DNA from: Frederiksenia canicola
GTDB taxonomy: Bacteria > Pseudomonadota > Gammaproteobacteria > Enterobacterales > Pasteurellaceae
Length of the DNA: 64,000 nucleotides
Reading direction: 5' to 3'
Assembly: GCF_011455495.1 (NCBI RefSeq)
Contig: NZ_CP015029.1
Coordinates: 434,001 to 498,000 of the forward strand
This document shows positions 18,569 through 27,108 of this stretch, piece after piece. The number at the start of each line of letters is the position of its first letter. The stretch's first letter is position 1. Position numbers and translations under genes: made by a program. Below the pieces are notes generated by a model. It worked only from the letters and a program-made list of their open reading frames with translations, did no database searches and was not told the DNA's origin.

Positions 18569-20287
18569 TTATTCATTTGCTTGGCGTTTTGCGCCAAAAA
18601 CAACGCCCACTTTTGATGCTTCACTGTGGAAAGAACCACCTAATTCCGATGCATCTTTGCCGAAGAATCCGCCTTTGACATCAACATTCTGAATATGAAC
18701 AATGCGTGAACTATTTGTTGCCGCAGGATCAAGGTTGAAGCCATCTTTTCCTGTTGATGCCTTACCATTAAATCCATTTCCATCTAAAGAGCCATGAATA
18801 ATAAAAGTTGGGTTGATACGTTCTTCCGCCGTTAATTTACCCGCAATTTTTTTACTGCCAAAATCAACTTCAAACTCCGCTCGGCTTCCACCATTTTGGT
18901 TTCCTGCCGACGTACTCCATACCGCACTATCCGAGATATAACCTTCCCAAGTTCCTTTGTAATTTACTTCTCCCGAGGTTGGCATTTCTTTTGTTGCTGT
19001 TCTTTCACCTTGTAAGAAATAATTTGCTTGGTTATTGACACCAATATTACCGAATTTGACATAATCTAAATTGCTACAACAGATCACTATTTTAGTGCCG
19101 TCTTTTTTATCCGTTTTATAACTTACAAAAGTATCTTTATTCGTAGCAATATCATACTCTTTACCATCAATAATTAGTTTATCGATATTACCGAACGTAT
19201 TGAGATCGTTAGCCTTAAAATTATCTAAAGGAATATAAACCGCATCGTATTGTTTCTCGACTTTTTCACCTTCTGTTTTCGCACGCTTTCCAGCAAATAC
19301 AGCGAATAAAGAATAATCATTTGCTAAGAATTTCCCTGCTAACTCTTCGGAGTTTGGTCCGTAGAACCCCCCTTCTAGGTAGTTGGAATCCTGTTTAAAT
19401 GCTTCATTATTTTTATCATTAGCAATCGCTTTTCCTTTAAAGCGGTTTCCTACAATGTCAGCTGATATCGTATAACGAAGAAGATGTGCTTGTTCAGGGT
19501 TATTATTATTTACCTCAGTATGCTTATATAGCTTGCCAGAGAGTTTTTTGGTGCCAAAATCAACATCAAACTCACTTGTATGTCCAATTTTATTACCATC
19601 TTTCTGATTATGAACACGATCATCAAAAGAAGATGCCCCAGCAAAATCACCTGGACGGTAAATACCCGGGTTAAAGCCTGAACCATCAAAATTACGTCCG
19701 TCTTTTGCATCTGTTACAAAATCCCACGTCCCTTGGTAAGTTGCCTTCAATGTTGCAGGTACTGCGGTTGAAGGGTTTGTTCCATGGTAATAAACATAAC
19801 CGTAAGGCCCCACCTTAAATATTCCCTCTCGAAAGCGTCTATCCGTCCAACCTATATTTGCTACATAGCCTGATTTCACATACTCCGTATTTCTTTCCGC
19901 ACTTGCTTTACCCGTATTCGTATGGGTATAAATTACAACCGCATTATCTGACGATTTTTTTACCTCATCTAAATGAGGAACGTCATTATTATTTTGATTC
20001 AAGGCAACAATGCTTTCCGTATTCAATGAAACGTGTACATCTTTATTTTTAGGATGACGATTTCTCACAGGAATCTTCACTTCATACCCTAATGCAGGAC
20101 GCATAATGCCTTCTGCTTCTTCAGCTTTTACTCTTGGCGTGGTACTGATATCTTTTGAGCTCCCCTTAGTAACGCCCGGTTTTTCAACCTCAACATCATC
20201 TACACCAAAACTACCTTTTGTGCCGCCACAGGCTGCAAGCATTGAAGAGATCACAACCGCTAACGTTGTTTTTACTGCATACTTCAT
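18569..20287 (-). CDS. tbpB: Transferrin-binding protein B, surface lipoprotein
   Basis: Surface lipoprotein of 572 residues that captures iron-loaded transferrin and passes it to TbpA. The signal peptide ends with the lipobox MLAAC (Cys20), followed by a Gly/Ser-rich tether. Two similar lobes each have a barrel with the pattern ...EFDVDFGTKKLSGKL (about residue 240) and ...EFEVDFGSKKIAGKL (about 475), plus GGFFGKDASELGG near the end. GAGG precedes the ATG. The stop overlaps an upstream tbpA ATG. TbpB is an exposed antigen, so strain variation is expected. Confidence 0.95.
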   Translation of the reverse strand: MKYAVKTTLAVVISSMLAACGGTKGSFGVDDVEVEKPGVTKGSSKDISTTPRVKAEEAEGIMRPALGYEVKIPVRNRHPKNKDVHVSLNTESIVALNQNNNDVPHLDEVKKSSDNAVVIYTHTNTGKASAERNTEYVKSGYVANIGWTDRRFREGIFKVGPYGYVYYHGTNPSTAVPATLKATYQGTWDFVTDAKDGRNFDGSGFNPGIYRPGDFAGASSFDDRVHNQKDGNKIGHTSEFDVDFGTKKLSGKLYKHTEVNNNNPEQAHLLRYTISADIVGNRFKGKAIANDKNNEAFKQDSNYLEGGFYGPNSEELAGKFLANDYSLFAVFAGKRAKTEGEKVEKQYDAVYIPLDNFKANDLNTFGNIDKLIIDGKEYDIATNKDTFVSYKTDKKDGTKIVICCSNLDYVKFGNIGVNNQANYFLQGERTATKEMPTSGEVNYKGTWEGYISDSAVWSTSAGNQNGGSRAEFEVDFGSKKIAGKLTAEERINPTFIIHGSLDGNGFNGKASTGKDGFNLDPAATNSSRIVHIQNVDVKGGFFGKDASELGGSFHSEASKVGVVFGAKRQANE

Positions 20288-20302
20288 AAGAAACCTCTTG
20301 TC

Positions 20303-20710
20303 TTATTTCACTTCCGTTACAAATCCGATTTTTTTCAAGCCTGACTGTTGAGCAAGTTCTAACACCTTCACAACATAGCGATACTCGACGGCAACATCAG
20401 CAGAAATTGCCACAACGGCATCTTTATCTTCTTGAAACTGTTGAATAAGTTGAGTTTTTAACTCATCTTCTGAAACAAGCTGTTCACCGATATACGTTCC
20501 TGATTGATTGATGGCAATACGCATCACTTTCTTCGGCTCAGATTGTTTTTCAATGCTTGACGTTGGTAGCTCAAGAGGAATAGATTGGGTTAAAACAGGC
20601 ATTGTGATCATAAATACAATCAACAACACTAACATGACATCAACCAAGGGGGTAACGTTAATGTCTGACATCACACCGCCAGATTCTTTCTCAAATGATC
20701 CAAATGCCAT
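20303..20710 (-). CDS. exbD: Biopolymer transport protein ExbD
   Basis: Inner-membrane partner of ExbB and TonB that harnesses the proton gradient. It has 135 residues, with a cytosolic N-terminus, one membrane helix beginning DINVTPLVDVMLVLLIVFMI (the Asp in PLVDVML is the conserved proton-path residue) and a periplasmic domain. The ATG lies three bases after the exbB stop with GAGGGC upstream. It belongs to the tonB-exbB-exbD-tbpB-tbpA operon. Confidence 0.95.
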   Translation of the reverse strand: MAFGSFEKESGGVMSDINVTPLVDVMLVLLIVFMITMPVLTQSIPLELPTSSIEKQSEPKKVMRIAINQSGTYIGEQLVSEDELKTQLIQQFQEDKDAVVAISADVAVEYRYVVKVLELAQQSGLKKIGFVTEVK

Positions 20711-20713
20711 TTT

Positions 20714-21382
20714 TTAGCCCTCTGTTTTGTTGAGTAAGAACACATAAAGATCGTGTGCAAACGCATCTAAATCTTGGGATAAATTACGATTTAAGCGAGT
20801 AATGGCGTTATAAGCTAATACTGCTGGAATCGCTACAAATAACCCCATTGCCGTTGCGACAAGAGCCTCACCAATTGGTGCAGACACTGTTGCAATACTC
20901 ACTTGCCCCTGCTGGCTAATATCCATTAAGGCATTAAAAATACCCCATACTGTTCCAAATAAACCGATAAAAGGAGCAACCGCACCAATGGAAGCTAAAG
21001 TAACTAATCCACCATCAAACTGACGTAATACTTGGCTCATCGCATTGCGAATATTTAACGTTAAGAAGTCTTTCAAAGAGAGTTGTGATTGTAAGCCTGA
21101 AAGTTTATCTTTTTGATTGATGTAGGTTTGGTAACTTGGTAAAACCTCTTTCAAAATACGAGCAATAACTGAACTGTCTTTAGTAATATTTTGTTGAGCT
21201 TCGCTCAAATGTTGAGATTGCCAAAAAGTGGCTAAGGTTTTTTTATTGCGACTTTTCACGCTCATCATACGTGTTAAACGAATAAAAATAATGCTCCAAG
21301 AAATTACACTCATCAGTACCAATATCCCGAATGAGATAGAAAGTACCATGTCCTGATGTTTAAAAATGTCAATTAAGTTCAT
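20714..21382 (-). CDS. exbB: Biopolymer transport protein ExbB
   Basis: MotA/TolQ/ExbB-family inner-membrane protein, 222 residues with three membrane segments. The conserved block GAVAPFIGLFGTVWGIFNAL is near residue 130 and a further helix follows at VATAMGLFVAIPAVLAYN. With ExbD it forms the proton channel that drives TonB. GAGG precedes the ATG. It lies 27 bases after tonB and directly before exbD. Confidence 0.95.
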   Translation of the reverse strand: MNLIDIFKHQDMVLSISFGILVLMSVISWSIIFIRLTRMMSVKSRNKKTLATFWQSQHLSEAQQNITKDSSVIARILKEVLPSYQTYINQKDKLSGLQSQLSLKDFLTLNIRNAMSQVLRQFDGGLVTLASIGAVAPFIGLFGTVWGIFNALMDISQQGQVSIATVSAPIGEALVATAMGLFVAIPAVLAYNAITRLNRNLSQDLDAFAHDLYVFLLNKTEG

Positions 21383-21409
21383 ATAAAACCTCTCAAAAAC
21401 GAAATTAAA

Positions 21410-22192
21410 TTATGCAGCACTGCCACATTTAAAATTCATCGTAAAAATAACTAAACCTGCAACGGCTTTACCATTTGATCTAGCAGGGCTATAAATATGG
21501 GAAGATGCTATTCTTTTTGCCTGATTATCCAAACGCTTAATGCCAGATGGACCAATGACCTCCACGCTAGAAGCTTTACCACTTTCAGCAACAGCTACTT
21601 TTAATTTAACCGAACCTTCATCATCGGCCTCATCAGAAATATCCGAACAACGCCCAACCATTGCTTTACCATACCCAGCCCCAAGGCTGGCATTGGTATG
21701 CCCATTTCCTTGCGTAGCGCTACTACCTGCAACCCCATTCTCCTTACCGATAGGACCTTCAGCTGTTGGTTTTCCTTGGGAAGCGGTCGGTTTTTCTGCT
21801 TTTTTTGCAACTTTCACCTCTTTCTTCTCTTTTGGTTTTTTCTCTGCCTTTTTAGGTTTAGGTTCTGGTTTCTTTTTCGGGGGTTCGACTTTTGGTGGTG
21901 GCTCAATTTTGGGTTCTTCCTTAACCAAATCAGCAACTGGCTCAGGTACTTCAGTCGTAGTAATTTCTTCCTTAACAACAGGTTCGGGCTCTGGTTCAGG
22001 CTCAGGCTCAGGTTCTGGTGCTACCTCAACACTCGGTGCCTCCACACCGAGATTAACTTCAACCATTTGTAAATTACTGATCTCATCAAACTCTAAGGTA
22101 TTAAAAGGAATTTGCATCAGCCCCCAAGCGAGTAACACATGTAAACAAGTAACGAATGTTGTTATAAGAATAGAATGCACTCTATTTCTCAT
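21410..22192 (-). CDS. tonB: Energy-transducing protein TonB
   Basis: TonB spans the periplasm and transmits proton-motive energy to outer-membrane receptors such as TbpA. It has 260 residues: an N-terminal membrane anchor (about 8-30), a Pro/Glu/Lys-rich spacer with an uninterrupted run of EP dipeptides (about 60-72) and KPKKAEKKPK stretches, a Gly-rich linker, and a C-terminal TonB domain ending NGKAVAGLVIFTMNFKCGSAA. Its first-gene position and the Fur-like box 88 bases upstream indicate iron repression of the whole tbp operon. The ribosome site is weak. Confidence 0.93.
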   Translation of the reverse strand: MRNRVHSILITTFVTCLHVLLAWGLMQIPFNTLEFDEISNLQMVEVNLGVEAPSVEVAPEPEPEPEPEPEPVVKEEITTTEVPEPVADLVKEEPKIEPPPKVEPPKKKPEPKPKKAEKKPKEKKEVKVAKKAEKPTASQGKPTAEGPIGKENGVAGSSATQGNGHTNASLGAGYGKAMVGRCSDISDEADDEGSVKLKVAVAESGKASSVEVIGPSGIKRLDNQAKRIASSHIYSPARSNGKAVAGLVIFTMNFKCGSAA

Positions 22193-22279
22193 TATGTTTT
22201 ATCTCATAGAAGGTTGTATATTTAAGAATTTACTTATATAAGGTAATAAAGAAAGGAAATAAGCAAACAAAAATACAAA

Positions 22280-22294
22280 TAACAATAATTATCA
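22280..22294 (-). promoter_or_regulatory. Probable Fur box upstream of tonB
   Basis: Read on the minus strand, TGATAATTATTGTTA matches the 7-1-7 Fur consensus TGATAATNATTATCA at 12 of 14 defined positions. It lies 88 bases before the tonB ATG, in an AT-rich promoter region. The rest of the 22193-22496 gap holds AT-rich DNA and a tandem AATACTAAGT repeat near 22410, with no gene. Confidence 0.6.
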
Positions 22295-22496
22295 TATTAT
22301 CTCAAATGTATTTTTGCTTGTAAAGGTATGTAAACAGAAACTAGATGTGCGGTATTATGTCGCCATCGCACAATCACAAATAAGATCAAAAAAGCGATGC
22401 CTCCTAATACTAAGTAATACTAAGTAAGGACGAAGCACTAATTCGTTTATAAAACTCAGTAGCTTGCACTCACTCAATAGCATTTGCGAAGTAAAC

Positions 22497-22543
22497 ACAA
22501 GCGGTCAGTTTTTGCAAAATTTTGCAAGGAAGTGACCGCTTGT
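22497..22543. terminator. Inverted USS pair downstream of hxlR-type gene
   Basis: ACAAGCGGTCA (22497-22507) and TGACCGCTTGT (22533-22543) form an 11-bp stem with the usual TTGCAAAA loop. The hairpin touches the stop codon of the HxlR-family gene and probably ends its transcript. Confidence 0.6.
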
Positions 22544-22902
22544 TATGCCCCTTTCTTGTGTTTCAAACACTCCACCGCATAACGTTGCCCCCATTCAAAC
22601 ATCGCTTCAATCACTGGCATCAAGGTAGAACCAAATTCCGTGAGTGAATACTCTACTTTTGGTGGTACTTGGGGATAAACTTCACGATGAACGATACCGT
22701 CCATTTCTAATTCACGTAATTGCAAGGTGAGCATCCGCTGTGTCACCTTCGGTAATAGCCGTTGCAACTCGTTAAAACGGCGAGTTTGGCTGTTTAAGTG
22801 ATACAAAATCAACACTTTCCATTTCCCGCCAATAATTTCTAATGTGGTGCTAACAGGGCAACAAACGGATTGATGTTCAAGGCTTTCTGGTTTTTCTTTC
22901 AT
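22543..22902 (-). CDS. HxlR-family winged-helix transcriptional regulator
   Basis: A 119-residue protein with the HxlR pattern: [22 protein letters not shown] near the N-terminus, then [33 protein letters not shown] as the DNA-binding helix and wing. Members are often repressors or redox/aldehyde sensors, some using the N-terminal Cys; here two adjacent cysteines (VCCP) occur. GGGAG precedes the ATG. It is divergent from the DUF896-pirin pair across about 150 bases and probably regulates it. The signal it senses is unknown. Confidence 0.85.
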   Translation of the reverse strand: MKEKPESLEHQSVCCPVSTTLEIIGGKWKVLILYHLNSQTRRFNELQRLLPKVTQRMLTLQLRELEMDGIVHREVYPQVPPKVEYSLTEFGSTLMPVIEAMFEWGQRYAVECLKHKKGA

Positions 22903-23051
22903 TGTCTTTCTCCCATTATTTTTTCACGTCTTTTACAGTATCAAAAATGTGCGTACTTGTAATTAGGTTTGTACATCATATAATACATACAACAAAACGA
23001 AATGCTAGTGAAAATTAGCAAAATTAAATGAAGATAACCAAGGAGCAAACG

Positions 23052-23285
23052 ATGCGTATCGCAGAATTAGATCGAATCAATGAACTGGCACGTAAAGCCA
23101 AAACGGTTGGCTTGAGTAGTGATGAAATCGCAGAGCGTGCCACTTTACGTCAAGCCTATCTCAGCCAAATTCGCGGCCAAGTGGTGAATATTATGTCCAC
23201 AGTAACCGTACTAGATAGTGAAGGGAATGACGTTACCCCCGCAAAATTACGTGAAATGCAAGCTGTGGGTATGCAACTTCACTAA
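23052..23285 (+). CDS. DUF896 (YnzC-type) small protein
   Basis: A 77-residue cytosolic protein of the DUF896 family, with RIAELDRINELARKAKTVGL at the start and ATLRQAYLSQIRGQV in the middle. The family is mainly known from Bacillus YnzC, a small helical hairpin with no settled function. The ATG at 23052 is chosen over 23028 because AAGGAG lies 6 bases before it. It is followed after 32 bases by the pirin gene, probably in one transcript. Confidence 0.85.
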   Translation: MRIAELDRINELARKAKTVGLSSDEIAERATLRQAYLSQIRGQVVNIMSTVTVLDSEGNDVTPAKLREMQAVGMQLH

Positions 23286-23317
23286 AAATTCACCAATTGA
23301 AAACAAAGGATTTTATT

Positions 23318-24193
23318 ATGCGTAATGTGAAAAAAGTTTATCAAGCAAATAGCCAACACTGGGTTGGCGATGGTTTCTTAGTACAACCACTTTTCTCTCA
23401 TATGGGTGAAGATCGTGGCACCAATCCATTCTTAATGTTGGATTATGCGGCACCGTACCACTTCGAGCCAAACCGTCATTATGAAGATCACGCCCACGGC
23501 GTGGGCGAGCATCCGCACAAAGGGTTTGAAACGGTGACTATCGCTTACCAAGGCGAAGTAGCTCACCGTGACTCCACCGGTGGCGGCGGCGTGATCAAAG
23601 CGGGCGATGTACAATGGATGACCGCAGGTGCGGGCATTATGCACGAAGAGTTTCACTCTGAAGCCTTCAGCAAAAGCGGTGGCACATTTGAAATGGTGCA
23701 ACTTTGGGTCAATTTGCCTGCAAAAGACAAAAACACCCCACCACGCTATCAACATCTAGCCAAAGAGAACATTCCGGTGATCGCACTTCCAAATGATGCG
23801 GGACACGTTCGCATCATTGCGGGTGAAATGGACACAACCAAAGGGGCGGCAGACACATTCACTGAAATGAATGTGTGGGATGTGGTGATCCATGCAGGTA
23901 AAGACGCCGTGTTTAACATTCCAGCCAGCCACAGTCTTTCTATGGTGGTATTACGTGGTGATGCCACGTTCAACGGCAAAGACAACGCCAGTGCAGGTCA
24001 GTTGGTAAACTTTGAACAAACCAACGGCGAAGTGCGTGTCTCTGCAGGCGATGCGGAAGTGAAAATTTTACTGCTTTCGGGTGTGCCGATTGATGAGCCT
24101 GTGGTTGGTTATGGCCCATTCGTCATGAATTCCATTGAAGAAATTCGCCAAGCGATTGATGATTTCAATCGGGGTAAATTCGGACGGATTTAA
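23318..24193 (+). CDS. Pirin family protein
   Basis: A bicupin protein of 291 residues from the ATG at 23318 (AAAGGA upstream; the frame opens at 23297). The N-terminal cupin carries the pirin metal pattern HPHKGFETVTIAYQGEVAHRDS and WMTAGAGIMHEEF, with His/Glu ligands for iron. The C-terminal part ends GPFVMNSIEEIRQAIDDF. Some pirins have quercetin dioxygenase activity; others act as regulators. The role here is unknown. It is cotranscribed with the DUF896 gene and convergent to aldA. Confidence 0.9.
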   Translation: MRNVKKVYQANSQHWVGDGFLVQPLFSHMGEDRGTNPFLMLDYAAPYHFEPNRHYEDHAHGVGEHPHKGFETVTIAYQGEVAHRDSTGGGGVIKAGDVQWMTAGAGIMHEEFHSEAFSKSGGTFEMVQLWVNLPAKDKNTPPRYQHLAKENIPVIALPNDAGHVRIIAGEMDTTKGAADTFTEMNVWDVVIHAGKDAVFNIPASHSLSMVVLRGDATFNGKDNASAGQLVNFEQTNGEVRVSAGDAEVKILLLSGVPIDEPVVGYGPFVMNSIEEIRQAIDDFNRGKFGRI

Positions 24194-24206
24194 GTAGATA
24201 TAGACA

Positions 24207-24264
24207 ACAAGCGGTCAGATCCCGCCAATTTTTTGCAAATTTTTGCTGGGATCTGACCGCTTGT
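24207..24264. terminator. Inverted USS pair between pirin and aldA
   Basis: ACAAGCGGTCAGATCCC (24207-24223) and its exact reverse complement (24248-24264) form a 17-bp stem. It lies between convergent genes and can terminate both. Confidence 0.7.
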
Positions 24265-24276
24265 TAGCCCTAAAGG

Positions 24277-25722
24277 TTAGACCTTATCATCAAACTGCAA
24301 GTAAACCACTTGGGTTTGGAGATATTCTTCTAAGCCGTGTTTGCCATCAGCACCGCCAATACCCGATTTCCGCCAGCCTGCGTGGAAGCCCTGCATTGCT
24401 TCGAAGTTTTCACGGTTCACATAGGTTTCACCGAATTTCAAACGGGAGATGACTTTCATCGCTTTGTTTAAATTTTGGGTGTAAACGGACGACGTTAAGC
24501 CGTATTCACAGTCGTTAGCAAGTTTGATCGCTTCATCAATAGTATCGAATGTGGCAACAGGAATCACTGGCCCAAAAATTTCTGACCGCATAATTTCCAT
24601 TGAATTGTCCACATTATCAATAATGGTCGGCTCGAAATAGTAGCCCGTGCCTTCGACCACTTTACCACCCATCACCAAACGTCCGCCTTGTTGCAATGAA
24701 CGTTCAACCAACTCTTTCACTTTAATTAGGCCTTTTTCATTGACGAGCGGCCCCATATCAATGTCATCACGCTCTAATGGATTACCATAACGCACCGCTT
24801 GCATTTTTTCAGTGAGTTTCGCCACGAAAGCGTCTTTGATGCTGCGGTGAACGTAAATCCGCTCCGCACAGTTACACACCTGCCCTGAGTTGATCACCCG
24901 AGAATTTACCACAGCGGTGGCGGCTAATTCTAAATCAGCATCGTCTAATACAATCGCAGGGGCTTTACCACCAAGCTCTAAGTTCACTTTCACGATGTTT
25001 TTGCTTGCGGCTTCCATCACTTTATGCCCTGCTAACTGGCTGCCTGTGAAGGATACCATTCCCACTCTTTCATTAGACGAAAGCTCTGGACCCACTTCGT
25101 TACCAAAGCCTGTTACCACGTTGAAAACCCCTTTCGGCAAGCCGATTTTATGCACAATTTCTGCAAACAAAATGGCGTTGTTTGGGGCATCTTCACTCGG
25201 TTTGATCACGATTGTATTCCCCGTTACCAAGGCTGGTGCGGTTTTGCGAGCCACAAGGAAGAAAGGGAAGTTCCACGGCAAAATCCCTGTGGTCACACCA
25301 ATCGCTTTTTTATATAAGAAAATATGCTCATTCGGACGGTCGCTTTGGATGATTTCGCCTTCATAACGGCGAGCCCACTCCGCCATATAATCCAAATAGT
25401 CGGCAGTAAAATTCACTTCTACTAACGAGAGAGCCAACGTTTTACCCATTTCTTCGGTGATCGTGCGGGCGATTTCATCAGCTCGTTCACGAATGCCGTT
25501 CGCAATCAACCGCAGATATTTACCACGCTCAACGGCAGGCAATCTCTCCCACGCTTCTTGAGCGTTGTCCGCCGCATCAATGGCTCGGATCGCATCAATA
25601 TCGCTTGAGCGAGGCACCGTCGAAACCACTTGTTCAGTCGCTGGGTTATACACTTCAAAAGTATGACCGTGGGCAGCATCAGTAAATTCGCCATTGATAT
25701 ACATTTGATAAGACTTAACCAT
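24277..25722 (-). CDS. aldA: Lactaldehyde / glycolaldehyde dehydrogenase
   Basis: NAD-dependent aldehyde dehydrogenase, about 481 residues from the ATG at 25722 (AAGGAG upstream), matching E. coli AldA (479). It oxidises L-lactaldehyde, made when fuculose-1-phosphate is cleaved, to L-lactate. Motifs: PWNFPFFL (NAD site), LELGGKAP (general-base Glu) and GQVCNCAER (catalytic Cys). Its placement beside the fucose genes, with a CRP site and the same inverted repeat as the other fucose promoters, supports this substrate over other aldehydes. Confidence 0.88.
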   Translation of the reverse strand: MVKSYQMYINGEFTDAAHGHTFEVYNPATEQVVSTVPRSSDIDAIRAIDAADNAQEAWERLPAVERGKYLRLIANGIRERADEIARTITEEMGKTLALSLVEVNFTADYLDYMAEWARRYEGEIIQSDRPNEHIFLYKKAIGVTTGILPWNFPFFLVARKTAPALVTGNTIVIKPSEDAPNNAILFAEIVHKIGLPKGVFNVVTGFGNEVGPELSSNERVGMVSFTGSQLAGHKVMEAASKNIVKVNLELGGKAPAIVLDDADLELAATAVVNSRVINSGQVCNCAERIYVHRSIKDAFVAKLTEKMQAVRYGNPLERDDIDMGPLVNEKGLIKVKELVERSLQQGGRLVMGGKVVEGTGYYFEPTIIDNVDNSMEIMRSEIFGPVIPVATFDTIDEAIKLANDCEYGLTSSVYTQNLNKAMKVISRLKFGETYVNRENFEAMQGFHAGWRKSGIGGADGKHGLEEYLQTQVVYLQFDDKV

Positions 25723-25864
25723 AAAATTCTCCTTCGAGTTGAGTGGAAATAGGGTCATTTGCAAAATGTTGTCGGGATCTGACCGCTTGTACTGAGTTAT
25801 GATTGACCAAAACGGTGACTTTCTAAACAGATTTATTTGATTTGTATCTTTTTAGTTAATTTTT

Positions 25865-25880
25865 TGTGAACAAAATCACA
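25865..25880. promoter_or_regulatory. CRP-binding site upstream of aldA
   Basis: TGTGAACAAAATCACA is a perfect TGTGA-N6-TCACA site. It lies between aldA and the divergent esterase gene, about 150 bases from the aldA start, and 25 bases from the fucose-type inverted repeat. Confidence 0.75.
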
Positions 25881-25905
25881 AAATGGGTGGGGTTGAACGG
25901 TAGAA

Positions 25906-25946
25906 AAATGCCCGATTTTTACACATTCGGTCAAAATCGGGCATTT
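25906..25946. promoter_or_regulatory. Fucose-regulon inverted repeat, copy 1
   Basis: AAATGCCCGATTTT (25906-25919) and AAAATCGGGCATTT (25933-25946) are perfect 14-bp arms 13 bases apart. The same core with a 12-13 base spacer occurs upstream of the sugar importer and of fucI. No gene ends here, so a terminator is unlikely; an operator for the DeoR-type regulator at 35.6 kb is inferred. Confidence 0.55.
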
Positions 25947-26088
25947 GTTCTTACAAGTATGTTTATTTCGCCATAAAAAATAATTTTTCCTTTGATTTAT
26001 CTCAACCTAAATACATTGCTATTTTTTATACCAATACGCATTATGTCGATATAAGCATTACGTTCAATCCATAACATTAAAGGAGTCT

Positions 26089-26904
26089 ATGATGAAAAAG
26101 ATCATTGGTTTTTCTTGTGTGGTATTCGGTTTATGCTATTCCGCTGGCAGTATGGCATTTGTTGAAAAACAAATAGACGTATTCAGCCCTAGTATGAATA
26201 AAAAAGTACCGACGACAGTCGTACTCCCTAACGGCTATTCTGAGGATAAAAAATATAGTGTCATTTATACTTTACATGGTTGGTCTGGCAACCATCGTAA
26301 TTACCCTGAAAAAACGGCATTAGGAGAATTAGCCGATAAATACCATGTGATTTATGTTTCTACCGATGGCAACTACGACAGCTGGTTTGTAGATAGCGAA
26401 GTCAAGCCTGACTCTAAATACCACACCTTTATCGCTAAAGAGTTAGTGCCTTATATTGATCAAAACTATGCGACTATTGCCGCCAAAGAACATCGAGCGA
26501 TTACCGGACTGAGCATGGGGGGATTTGGTGCTTTGTATATCGGTGTGAATAACCAAGATTTATTTGGCTATATCGGCAGTATGAGTGGCGGCGTTATCCC
26601 ACAGCAATATCAACATAATTGGGGAATTTCTGCCGTGATCAATAAAAATTGGGAAAATTACAATATCACAGACTTAGCTCATCGTTTTATTTTTAGTAAA
26701 ACACAAATCATCATCGACTGTGGTATCGATGATTTTTTTATTGAGCCCAATCGAGCTCTCCACAAAAAGCTACTGGATCTCAATGTAAAACACACTTACA
26801 TCGAAAAACCAGGTTCACACACTTGGGACTATTGGCGTGAATCGATTCACCAACACACTTTCTTCTTCACCGAACATTTCAATAAAGAAGAAGTAAAAAA
26901 ATAA
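26089..26904 (+). CDS. Secreted esterase-fold alpha/beta hydrolase
   Basis: A 271-residue protein with a signal peptide (cleavage near SMAFVEK) and the Esterase (PF00756-type) fold: YTLHGWSGNH (oxyanion region), nucleophile GLSMGG near residue 141, Asp in CGIDDFF, His in PGSHTWDYW. It resembles tributyrin-esterase / antigen-85-like enzymes; the substrate is unknown. AAGGAG is 3 bases before the first ATG and 6 before a second at 26092. It is divergent from aldA and shares the CRP site and inverted repeat, so it may act on acylated sugars outside the cytosol before uptake (inference). Confidence 0.8.
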   Translation: MMKKIIGFSCVVFGLCYSAGSMAFVEKQIDVFSPSMNKKVPTTVVLPNGYSEDKKYSVIYTLHGWSGNHRNYPEKTALGELADKYHVIYVSTDGNYDSWFVDSEVKPDSKYHTFIAKELVPYIDQNYATIAAKEHRAITGLSMGGFGALYIGVNNQDLFGYIGSMSGGVIPQQYQHNWGISAVINKNWENYNITDLAHRFIFSKTQIIIDCGIDDFFIEPNRALHKKLLDLNVKHTYIEKPGSHTWDYWRESIHQHTFFFTEHFNKEEVKK

Positions 26905-26912
26905 ACATTACC

Positions 26913-26944
26913 ATGCCCCCAACGGCCTAGCCGATTGGGGGCAT
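26913..26944 (+). terminator. Rho-independent terminator of the secreted esterase gene
   Basis: ATGCCCCCAA (26913-26922) pairs with TTGGGGGCAT (26935-26944), with an inner CGG/CCG stem, followed by TATTTTC. It lies 8 bases after the stop codon. Confidence 0.8.
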
Positions 26945-27108
26945 TATTTTCAATATCAAAAAGCCATTCTATATACATCCAATAACGCTTCCGCAGTACA
27001 ATTTCTCGGATTGCTAGAGAATCTCCTTCTAAATAATTAGCCAGCAACAGAAGGTTGGAAGCGTAAAAAATGATTAAGAACAGACCGCTGCTTGTCGCCT
27101 TTTCTTTA

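Noticed and set aside
21540-22241. A 233-codon plus-strand frame opposite tonB
   Set aside because: Its Ser/Gly/Phe-rich sequence is the shadow of the Pro/Glu/Lys-rich TonB spacer.
25906-25946. Reading the TGCCCGATTTT hairpins as ordinary terminators
   Set aside because: At aldA the repeat lies between divergent promoters where no gene ends, and all three copies sit at the same place relative to a CRP site. A double role at fucR remains possible.
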